From the NCBI GenBank assembly GCA_947440895.1, contig CANETO010000064.1, positions 1-8,499 of the forward strand: a stretch of 8,499 nucleotides of DNA, in the 5' to 3' direction. This DNA comes from Planctomycetaceae bacterium. GTDB taxonomy: Bacteria > Planctomycetota > Planctomycetia > Pirellulales > UBA1268. The translations under genes and the position numbers were made by a program. How positions within the stretch are numbered: the stretch's first letter is position 1; the number at the start of each line of letters is the position of its first letter. Shown here piece after piece: positions 1 through 6,129 of the stretch. The notes under the pieces are model-generated. The model worked only from the letters and a program-made list of their open reading frames with translations, ran no database searches and had not been told where the DNA came from.

Positions 1-28
1 CCGCGACCTGCGGGCACTGGCACTGTAG
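1..28 (+). CDS. 3' end of a gene with a DUF1080-like C-terminus (partial)
   Basis: Read so that TAG falls at 26-28, the window opens with codons for R-D-L-R-A-L-A-L and a stop. These eight residues are identical to the last eight of the DUF1080 protein encoded on the opposite strand at 219-923, and every codon is identical too. The simplest reading is that a second, tail-to-tail copy of that gene lies mostly outside the window. The alternative is that only a short fragment of the gene was copied in inverted orientation, so that no intact gene precedes position 1. Eight codons cannot decide between these. Confidence 0.45.
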
Positions 29-30
29 CG
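1..30 (+). repeat. Left arm of 30-bp perfect inverted repeat
   Basis: Bases 1-30 are the exact reverse complement of 217-246. The match covers the last eight codons of a DUF1080-like reading frame, the TAG and two bases beyond it. It breaks at position 31 (C, where A would be needed). The left limit is unknown because the repeat reaches the window edge. Confidence 0.95.
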
Positions 31-216
31 CAAGAGCACATTCGACTGTGGTGAAGCACCGGCTTCGGGGGCGGCAAAAGGATTGTGTCCGCCGCTCCGA
101 CGGCGGATCGGCTCGTCGCGGGGGCCGCGGCGGCCCAACGCTCCTCGAGCTTCCGCCGACCCCCTCGCCTACGTTTTTTGGTTTAACGAATTGTCGCTAC
201 AGCTATCTGAGAAGCT
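31..216. other. Spacer between the inverted-repeat arms, with small hairpins
   Basis: No convincing gene is visible here; short frames crossing it have no recognisable content. A 7-bp stem with a 6-base loop (TCCGCCG 88-94, CGGCGGA 101-107) and a 5-bp stem (122-126 with 132-136) are present. In the - strand direction the first hairpin is followed about nine bases later by TTTT, which makes a weak candidate terminator for the DUF1080 gene. A T6 run at 174-179 has no hairpin directly before it. The 9-bp TCGCTACAG occurs at 194-202 and again at 216-224, where it covers the DUF1080 stop codon. Confidence 0.4.
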
Positions 217-246
217 CGCTACAGTGCCAGTGCCCGCAGGTCGCGG
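217..246 (-). repeat. Right arm of 30-bp perfect inverted repeat
   Basis: This is the exact reverse complement of 1-30. It contains the last eight codons and the stop of the - strand DUF1080 gene, plus two downstream bases. The arms are separated by 186 bp. If one transcript spanned both arms, they could form a 30-bp stem. Confidence 0.95.
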
Positions 247-923
247 AACTCGACCTTCATCACCACGCCGGCGTGGATCTGCAGGCCGATCGGGGCCGGC
301 TCTGCATATTTTTCATTCTCATACTGTGACACCTGCTCGCCGTTGAGCCAGACGGTGAAGGTGTCGCCCTTCGCCTCGAGCCGGATCCGGTTCCACTCGC
401 CGGCCTTGAGGAGTTCAGCGGCCCGCGGCGCCCGGGCCTCCTCCGGATATTTTCCGGTATAGAAAGAGCAGGTCATGTCGCGCTTGAGGCTCCGCGACAC
501 GCCGATCTGCAGTTGAAGCTCCGGCTTCCGCACCATGATGCCGCTGTCGATGTCACCGGTGAACCGTACCTCCCCCTCCACGATCACGTCGCCATACGCC
601 CGCTCCGTATAGAGCATCGAGCCCTTTTTCTGCTCGTCGCTCTGGCCGATGAGCACGCCGTCGGCCACCTGCCAATACGGCTCGGCCGGCACCTGCCAGC
701 CCGTCAGATCGCGGCCATTGAAGATGAGCGGCAGGCTGGAGGTCGGCGGTGGTTCGGCGGCCTGCGTCGGAATATGGGCTGTGGCCAGGCCAAGGCAGGC
801 GATGAGGAGCGTACCGACGGTGTGGAGCGATGCAGTGGGCACGGGATGGGTGCTCCGAGGGGGCGACGGTTGTTTGAATCGGAAAGGCATCCGGTCGATG
901 ACCCAGTATAAATGAAAGTTCAA
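219..923 (-). CDS. DUF1080 (3-keto-disaccharide hydrolase-type) secreted protein
   Basis: A 234-residue protein with an N-terminal signal sequence (hydrophobic core about residues 36-52, likely cleavage after TQA at 55) followed by one DUF1080 domain, about residues 64-234. Family hallmarks visible are LIFNGRDLTGW (66-76), a conserved W84 before GVLIG (89-93), the acidic DIDSGIMVR segment (124-132), GEWNRIRLEAKGDTFTVWLNG (175-195) and PIGLQIHAG (211-219), with the usual beta-rich ending. The family has a concanavalin-like jelly-roll fold; some members hydrolyse 3-keto-glycosides, and it is greatly expanded in Planctomycetota. The substrate here is unknown. The first codon at 923 is TTG, backed by AGAGG at 929-933 with five bases between. 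The first in-frame ATG is residue 12 (888-890), has no clear ribosome binding site, and also leaves a usable signal peptide. The gene diverges from mobA, and its 3' end lies in an inverted repeat. Confidence 0.88.
   Translation of the reverse strand: MNFHLYWVIDRMPFRFKQPSPPRSTHPVPTASLHTVGTLLIACLGLATAHIPTQAAEPPPTSSLPLIFNGRDLTGWQVPAEPYWQVADGVLIGQSDEQKKGSMLYTERAYGDVIVEGEVRFTGDIDSGIMVRKPELQLQIGVSRSLKRDMTCSFYTGKYPEEARAPRAAELLKAGEWNRIRLEAKGDTFTVWLNGEQVSQYENEKYAEPAPIGLQIHAGVVMKVEFRDLRALAL
907..913 (+). promoter_or_regulatory. Candidate -10 element for mobA
   Basis: TATAAAT is the only AT-rich, -10-like heptamer close upstream of mobA. Transcription would begin near 919-921, giving a leader of about 30 bases before the ATG at 949. 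No good -35 sits at 16-18 bp: TTGAAT at 874-879 is 27 bp away. The element lies inside the first codons of the divergent DUF1080 gene if that gene starts at 923. This is inferred from the motif alone. Confidence 0.25.
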
Positions 924-928
924 GTCGT

Positions 929-933
929 CCTCT
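929..933 (-). promoter_or_regulatory. Shine-Dalgarno of the DUF1080 gene
   Basis: On the - strand this reads AGAGG, five bases before the TTG at 923. It is the main argument for a TTG start over the ATG eleven codons downstream. Confidence 0.5.
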
Positions 934-938
934 TGCTT

Positions 939-942
939 GGAG
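939..942 (+). promoter_or_regulatory. Shine-Dalgarno of mobA
   Basis: GGAG lies six bases before the ATG at 949. It fixes the start there; the in-frame TTG at 937 overlaps this site and has no comparable site of its own. Confidence 0.65.
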
Positions 943-948
943 TTACCA

Positions 949-1704
949 ATGCCACCCCCCGGTCCGATTGGTCAGGCGACGGTGGGCATCCTCTTGGCCG
1001 GTGGTGGATCGACACGCCTTGGCTCCGCAGCCGCGGCGACTGGCGGCGGGAAGGCCTTGCTGACGTTTCAGGGGCAGACGTTTGTGGAGCGTGTCGCCTG
1101 CGCGCTTGAGGCCGACGTGGTACGGACGGTCGTTGTGGCGGCGCCGGGCCAGCCACTGCCACCGCTCGGCCATGCGAGGATTGTCCGCGATAGCACGCCC
1201 GGTGCGGGGCCGCTCGCGGGCATCCGTGACGGACTGCGGGCCGCGCTGGCAGGGGATCAGGACGCCGCCACACTGCCTCGCCTGGCCGTCGTGGCCTCGT
1301 GTGATGTGCCGCTTCTGTCCCAGGAGGTTGTCCGACTGCTCATCGACTCGGCGGCTGGGTCGGACGCGCTCTGGACGCTGCCACTCGTGCACGGCCACCG
1401 GCAGGTGCTCGTGTCGGTGATGCGTGTGGAGCTCTTGCCGTGGATCGAAGCCTGGCTGGCCACGGGCCGCCGCGACCTGCGTGGACTTTTGTGTGAGATT
1501 GCCCGGGAGGATCCGCGAAGCGTGTGCGAGGTGACGGAGGAAGCCTGTCAGGCCGTCGATCCGTTGCTGGCGTCATTCGCAGACATCGACACGCCGGCCG
1601 ATCTCGAGCGGCTGCAATCACAGCGATATTCGCCTTCGCGGGATGGGGGAGAGACTTCTATACTCCCTCACTATGGCGACGCGACACACCCGATCCGGCG
1701 ATGA
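949..1704 (+). CDS. mobA: Molybdenum cofactor guanylyltransferase (MobA)
   Basis: A 251-residue cytoplasmic nucleotidyltransferase that would transfer GMP from GTP to molybdopterin, forming the guanine dinucleotide cofactor of DMSO-reductase-type enzymes. Numbered from the ATG, the nucleotide-binding signature LAGGGSTRLG lies at about residues 15-24, then the lysine segment GGGKALL (about 32-38), where most relatives have an acidic residue before the K. GPLAGIRDGLRAAL lies near residue 90 and the metal-binding-type ASCDVPLL near 120. DIDTPADLERLQ near the C-terminus matches the N-x-N-T-P-E-D-L ending of the family. The protein is slightly longer than the usual 190-210 residues because of a polar C-terminal tail, which overlaps the next gene. 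Start chosen for GGAG at 939-942. No mobB or molybdoenzyme is in view. A related NTP transferase, such as a CTP-using MocA-type enzyme, is the main alternative. Confidence 0.85.
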   Translation: MPPPGPIGQATVGILLAGGGSTRLGSAAAATGGGKALLTFQGQTFVERVACALEADVVRTVVVAAPGQPLPPLGHARIVRDSTPGAGPLAGIRDGLRAALAGDQDAATLPRLAVVASCDVPLLSQEVVRLLIDSAAGSDALWTLPLVHGHRQVLVSVMRVELLPWIEAWLATGRRDLRGLLCEIAREDPRSVCEVTEEACQAVDPLLASFADIDTPADLERLQSQRYSPSRDGGETSILPHYGDATHPIRR

Positions 1705-4700
1705 GAGGCGTCCGCGTCCGCGGCGGCGCATGGGCCTCTTCACGGTGGCCGTGCTCGCCATGGTCGGCGGATTGATCTGGTTCGCACCGACGGTGATCGT
1801 GCTCACGGACCTCCGCGACAAGCCGCTGGAGGCGATCTTCGCCGGCATCGACGGTCGGGTGACGAGTCGGGCAGCCATCTGGCGCTGGTGGGGCACCATC
1901 GAATACCGCGATGTAGTGCTCCAGGACAAGGAGGGTCGTCCCCTGGTGGCGGTGCCTCGGGTCGTCATCGACCGTGGCCTCGTTCAACTTCTGCTTCATT
2001 CCACCGACCTGGGTGTTGTCCGGCTGATCGGCGGCGAGGCGCTCGTGGAAGTCCGCCGCGGCGGCAGCACGATCGAAGATGTGCTCGCCCCCTGGCTGGC
2101 GGCGGCCATGCAGAGCACGTCCGTGCCCGTGTCGTTCGAACTGGAAGTGGTTGATGCCAACGTCGAACTGGTCGATCTCGAACGGCATGACGCCTGGCGG
2201 ATCACCGATCTCCTGGCGGCAGGCACGGTGCGGCCTGATGCAACCCTCGCCGGGTGGACGATTTCGGGTCGCACGCGGCACACCGGCACACCGCTGCGCA
2301 ATGTGACTGCCGCGGCCAATCGCATCGCCTCGGATCGGGTGCAGGATTCCGCCGGGCCGGTGCCAAGCGGGGCCCATGCAGGGGATCAGGCCGGTGGAGA
2401 AGACCAGATTCCTCCGACAGCGAGGCTCGATCGTACGACGGTGGCAGCCGGTGCTACCGCCATTCTCGCGCGGGACGGCGGCTGGTCGGTCTCGTCGCCC
2501 GAGACGCCGGCGGTCACGGCGCCGCGAACGCTCGCCGTGGCTGCCACCCGACTGCCGCTGGGGGTTTCGAGTGTCTTCGCCACGCGGTTCGATGCGGCGC
2601 ACGCACTCGATGGGTTGGCCGACGTGCGGCTCGACATCACGCTGCCGGCGCCGACCGGCGACGGCCCACCCCGGGGCCGTCAGCCGCAGTCGCCGAACCA
2701 GCAGTCTCAAGCCGCGGGGGTGCGCGTGGCCGGGATCGTGTCCGGATCGCAACTGGCCATCTGCCGGGCCGACACCTTGGCGGCACGCATCACGCTCGAT
2801 CGGGGCGAGATGCCGATCGATCTGTCGATCGATGGCGACCGGATCACCGTGCGTTCACTGAAAGTGGCATCGCCGCTGTTCAAGGCAGAGGCAGCGGGTC
2901 GGATACGGATGCCTGCCGGTGGAACGTGGGACTGGTTCGAGGCACTGGTGGCGGAGAATTTTAGCGTCGCCGCTGACATCGATCTCGCGGCCGCTGCGCG
3001 GGCCATGCCCGGTGGCCTTGCCGTGCGGCCCGATGTGCGGGTGACGGGTGGTCAGTTGCAGCTTTCGGCCGTCTCCCGGCCCGACGGGAATGAGCGGGTG
3101 CTGGAGATTCGCGCCAGTTCGCGTGATCTGGCCGCTGTGCAGAGCACTGTCGCGTCGGCTCACGATCACACGCGCGATCACCCGGGGGCCGGTGGCCCGC
3201 CCGGCGTGGGAAGCGGTCCGGACCCGGCACACCAGCCGGCGAAGCAGCTACCTGGAAAAACCCAGGAGCGACTGCTCCGCTGGAACGAGCCCTTCACCGC
3301 CTGGCTGCGGGGTCGTCGAGGGTCGGCCCGTGGCGACCGGCTGCGGATCGAGGAGGCAAGGATCGCCTCTCCGGCGATCGAAGTCTCTGCCTTCGGCACC
3401 AGCGAGTCATCGACTGTGCAGTGGACGCTCGACCTCGACAGGCTTGTGTCGGAAGCAGGTGAGGTGCTTGACATCGAGGGCATGTCGCTGGCCGGCACCG
3501 TCCGCGGGCGGCTCGATCTGCAGCGGGTGCCTGCCACCGCGGCATCCCATGCGGTCCTCTCGGCAAGCCTGTCGAATTTTGAACTTGTCCGACCGGGGAG
3601 GCCCGCGTGGCGGGACGCGGAACTCTCGATTACGGCGGAAGGATCGGGGGGCATGGCCGGAGGGGCGGTGCTGATCGATCAGGGGCATGCGGCCGTGACT
3701 GCGGCCGACGATGGGTTGGAAGTGACGCTCACCGGCGGGGCGCTTGTCAATCTCTGGCCGCTCGTTGCTGGCAGTATGCCTCTGGATGACCCATGGCTCC
3801 GTGCGGCTCCGGGGTCGCAGGCGATCGCTGCCGACTGCTCGCTCTCCGGCGACCTGACCCGCTGGCAGTCTCGGTGGGAAGGGTTGTTGCCGGCGACTGC
3901 ACTGCGCGGCATGGAACTGGGGGGCTTCGTCAAGGCGTCGGCGGCTCTTGCTGCGGAAGGCGACAGCTGGCAGATCACGCGGGCTGGCGGCGAAGTTGAA
4001 AAGCTGACGGTGCAGGTCAGCGGTCGGCAAATCAGTGAGCCACGCGCCGTGGTCACCGCCGCGGGCCGATGGAATCCCGCCACGGGGCAGATCGACATCT
4101 CGTCGGCTGAAGTGCTGACCCCCACCCTCTCGCTGCGGACCGGTGGCCTCGCCCTGCTCCCTGACCAGCGGTCGCCCACCGTGGCCGGTGCCGCCAGTCT
4201 GGACGCGATCGTGGACAGGCTCCGGGGCAAGCTCCAGTGGCAGACCGATGTCTCAAGGCTGGAGCGCTGGCTCGCCCTACCGGCCGCTGTGGAACGCTGG
4301 CCGGCGAGTGGCCGGGCCTGGGGTACGGTGGAGGTCCTCGAGACGCCGATCGGCATGAACCTGCTGGTGGAGGCGACGGGCAGCCAGCTTGCTCTCTTCA
4401 GCACGCAGGCAAACACGCAGATGAGCATGCAGCCTGGCCTGCCAGCCGGCGCACCGCGTGAGGGGACCGCAGGCGACACTGCCGCCGTCACGAATGGACG
4501 TGAGGCTACGGCGACGGTTCCACTCTGGAGCGAGCCGCGGGCCACGCTCGTGCTGGAGGTGACCTGCCCTCCCGGGCAAGTACCCGAGCGGATGACAGTG
4601 AACCAGCTCAAGCTCGAGTCATCCACATTGGCCGTCGCGGCCGCCGGCAGCATCGGCGAACTCTCGACGCGTCGGCTCGTCGACCTGGGGGGCAGTGTGG

Positions 4701-5920
4701 CCTACGACTGGGAACAGGTATCGCGGCTCTTGACGCCGTGGACCGGTGGCCGGCTCCGTCTGGCGGGCGGCGGGGCCCGGCCGTTCACGCTGCGTGGTCC
4801 CCTTGGTCAGCTCGTTGCCACCGGCGCGGTGGCGTCGGCAGGGAATGACACCCAGCAGGTGCCGCTTCCGGATGACTGGCTGGCAGCGGCACGGGGCATA
4901 GGAGCGGAAAGACAGCCGGAAAAAATCGCCCGTGTCGCGATGCCGCGGTCCGCCTCGCTCCGAGGCAGCGATCCGCTCTCCGACCGGCTGCGGGCGGTCT
5001 CGATCACCACCTCCGCGGCGTGGACCGCCGCCGAGGTTGCCGGCTTCCAGTTTACTCCCGGAGAGATGCCCGTGCGGCTCTTTGAGGGACAGTTGGCGCT
5101 GGGGCCGTTCGATCTGGCTGCCTCGGGCGGCCGGCTCCGCGGGTCGCCCTGGCTGCGGCTCCTGCCGGCGCCGGGCGAGCTGATCGTGCCGCCGGGGCGT
5201 TGCCTCGACCGTGTCGTGCTGACCCAGCAGCTCTGCGATCGGTGGGTGAACTGGCTCGTGCCACTGATCGGCAATGCGACTCAGACGCAAGGCTTGATGA
5301 GCGTCGATCTGGCCGGTGCGCGGGTGCCGTTGGCCGATCCCTTCGGCGGCGAGGCATCGGGTCAGTTGATCTTCGAGAATCTCGAATCGACACCTGGCGA
5401 GCAGGTGCGGCCGCTGGTGAACCTGCTCGTCAAACTGCAGTCGGCGATCGATCCACGGTTTGCGTTTGGTGACAAGGCGGTGCTGTTGCGGGTGCGGCCG
5501 GAGCCGGTGAGCGTGCGGCTGGCTGACCGCCGGCTCTGGCATGAGGGGCTCGTGATCGATGCCGGCCAGCTCGTGATCCGCTCGGCCGGCAGCGTGGCGG
5601 CCGATGGCGCGCTGGCGATGGTGGTCGAGGTAGCGTTCCGCGGCGACATCATGGGGGCCACGCCTGTGGTGGGGAAGCTGCTGCGGACACCACTGGTCAT
5701 TCCACTCAAAGGCACGGTGAACAGACCCCAGTTCGATGCTCGGGAGATGGACCTGATCATTGGACGGATCGTGGAAAACACCACCGAGGCGGTGATCGGG
5801 CCGCAACTCAGCCGTGGCCTGGAGACGCTCTTCGGCAATCCGCAGCCGCCGGAGGGCACGGTACCGTCGGGCACGGTGTCAGGCCCTGGTCTTGAGTTCC
5901 CGCAGCCAGCAACCCGCTAG
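1643..5920 (+). CDS. Large AsmA-like membrane-anchored envelope protein
   Basis: A protein of up to 1425 residues. It opens with a basic cytoplasmic stretch (RRPRPRRR, about 22-29), then one transmembrane helix (about 31-53), then a very long periplasmic part of repeated short beta-strand patterns. The final roughly 230 residues (about 1190-1395) resemble the AsmA-like C-terminal region: an LMSVDLAGARVPL segment, a GEASGQLIFENL segment, RPLVNLLVKLQ, and a terminal TPLVIPLKGTVNRPQFD. AsmA-family proteins (TamB, YhdP, YdbH, AsmA) form hydrophobic beta grooves spanning the envelope and are linked to phospholipid transport or outer-membrane biogenesis; that role is inferred here. Three Gly/Pro/Gln-rich hydrophilic linkers (about 233-261, 336-359 and 505-535) divide it into blocks. 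The start is uncertain: ATG 1643 and ATG 1673 both lack a well-placed ribosome binding site and both keep the helix. The gene overlaps the mobA end by 62 or 32 bp, suggesting coupled translation. A TATACT at 1659-1664 is noted but unsupported. Confidence 0.8.
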   Translation: MGERLLYSLTMATRHTRSGDERRPRPRRRMGLFTVAVLAMVGGLIWFAPTVIVLTDLRDKPLEAIFAGIDGRVTSRAAIWRWWGTIEYRDVVLQDKEGRPLVAVPRVVIDRGLVQLLLHSTDLGVVRLIGGEALVEVRRGGSTIEDVLAPWLAAAMQSTSVPVSFELEVVDANVELVDLERHDAWRITDLLAAGTVRPDATLAGWTISGRTRHTGTPLRNVTAAANRIASDRVQDSAGPVPSGAHAGDQAGGEDQIPPTARLDRTTVAAGATAILARDGGWSVSSPETPAVTAPRTLAVAATRLPLGVSSVFATRFDAAHALDGLADVRLDITLPAPTGDGPPRGRQPQSPNQQSQAAGVRVAGIVSGSQLAICRADTLAARITLDRGEMPIDLSIDGDRITVRSLKVASPLFKAEAAGRIRMPAGGTWDWFEALVAENFSVAADIDLAAAARAMPGGLAVRPDVRVTGGQLQLSAVSRPDGNERVLEIRASSRDLAAVQSTVASAHDHTRDHPGAGGPPGVGSGPDPAHQPAKQLPGKTQERLLRWNEPFTAWLRGRRGSARGDRLRIEEARIASPAIEVSAFGTSESSTVQWTLDLDRLVSEAGEVLDIEGMSLAGTVRGRLDLQRVPATAASHAVLSASLSNFELVRPGRPAWRDAELSITAEGSGGMAGGAVLIDQGHAAVTAADDGLEVTLTGGALVNLWPLVAGSMPLDDPWLRAAPGSQAIAADCSLSGDLTRWQSRWEGLLPATALRGMELGGFVKASAALAAEGDSWQITRAGGEVEKLTVQVSGRQISEPRAVVTAAGRWNPATGQIDISSAEVLTPTLSLRTGGLALLPDQRSPTVAGAASLDAIVDRLRGKLQWQTDVSRLERWLALPAAVERWPASGRAWGTVEVLETPIGMNLLVEATGSQLALFSTQANTQMSMQPGLPAGAPREGTAGDTAAVTNGREATATVPLWSEPRATLVLEVTCPPGQVPERMTVNQLKLESSTLAVAAAGSIGELSTRRLVDLGGSVAYDWEQVSRLLTPWTGGRLRLAGGGARPFTLRGPLGQLVATGAVASAGNDTQQVPLPDDWLAAARGIGAERQPEKIARVAMPRSASLRGSDPLSDRLRAVSITTSAAWTAAEVAGFQFTPGEMPVRLFEGQLALGPFDLAASGGRLRGSPWLRLLPAPGELIVPPGRCLDRVVLTQQLCDRWVNWLVPLIGNATQTQGLMSVDLAGARVPLADPFGGEASGQLIFENLESTPGEQVRPLVNLLVKLQSAIDPRFAFGDKAVLLRVRPEPVSVRLADRRLWHEGLVIDAGQLVIRSAGSVAADGALAMVVEVAFRGDIMGATPVVGKLLRTPLVIPLKGTVNRPQFDAREMDLIIGRIVENTTEAVIGPQLSRGLETLFGNPQPPEGTVPSGTVSGPGLEFPQPATR

Positions 5921-6109
5921 CGGTCTCTCGGATCGCATCGCCGCGTTTGTGGAACGCTGGGAATAATGGCGATCCTGCCAGATTACTCCAGCGGGGGGTG
6001 TGTAGTGTTAAATCCTGCGCAAGCCACAAAACCTAATGCAATTTGCGCGGATGTCCTCCGATTGAAAGGTTTGTAGCGATTATGCAGGGGTTGCGGCCGC
6101 TGAGATGCA
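5921..6109. other. Intergenic region upstream of the porin gene
   Basis: I see no gene here. It should hold the porin promoter, but no convincing -35/-10 pair could be found; TTGAAA at 6062-6067 has no properly spaced -10. A 10-bp palindrome (CCGCTAGCGG, 5914-5923) spans the AsmA stop but lacks a T tract, so no terminator is called. A G6 run (5992-5997) and a G4 run (6087-6090) are both able in principle to pair with the C9 run downstream. ATG at 6082 with AAAGG 12 bases upstream is an alternative, weaker porin start. Confidence 0.5.
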
Positions 6110-6122
6110 CCCCCCCCCGAGG
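6110..6122 (+). promoter_or_regulatory. C9 homopolymer abutting the porin Shine-Dalgarno
   Basis: Nine consecutive C (6110-6118) run directly into GAGG (6119-6122), which is seven bases before the ATG at 6130. The GAGG and its spacing settle the porin start. A nine-base homopolymer is prone to slipped-strand length change, and pairing of the C run with upstream G runs could affect access to the ribosome binding site. Confidence 0.6.
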
Positions 6123-6129
6123 CTCAGGC

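Noticed and set aside
955..960. C6 run just after the mobA start as a phase-variation tract
   Set aside because: Six bases is short, it simply encodes Pro-Pro-Pro region codons, and housekeeping cofactor synthesis is an unlikely switch target.
1658..2752. 364-codon open frame on the - strand across the mobA/AsmA junction
   Set aside because: Arg/His-rich composition typical of an antisense GC frame, no recognisable motifs, and it opposes two supported genes.
2810..2835. CGATCGAT inverted repeats in the AsmA-like gene
   Set aside because: They arise from repeated Ile-Asp codons (PIDLSIDGD) within an intact coding frame.
4619..5806. 395-codon open frame on the - strand inside the AsmA-like gene
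   Set aside because: It is an antisense shadow of the strongly GC-biased coding strand; its protein is His/Arg/Pro-rich with no domain pattern.
6093..6100. GCGGCCGC palindrome before the porin
   Set aside because: An 8-bp GC palindrome is expected often in DNA of this composition and has no associated T tract or operator-like partner.
6043..6129. Earlier porin starts (TTG 6043, ATG 6082)
   Set aside because: Neither has a well-spaced Shine-Dalgarno site, and both would put an unlike peptide before a complete signal sequence; ATG 6130 has GAGG at seven bases.
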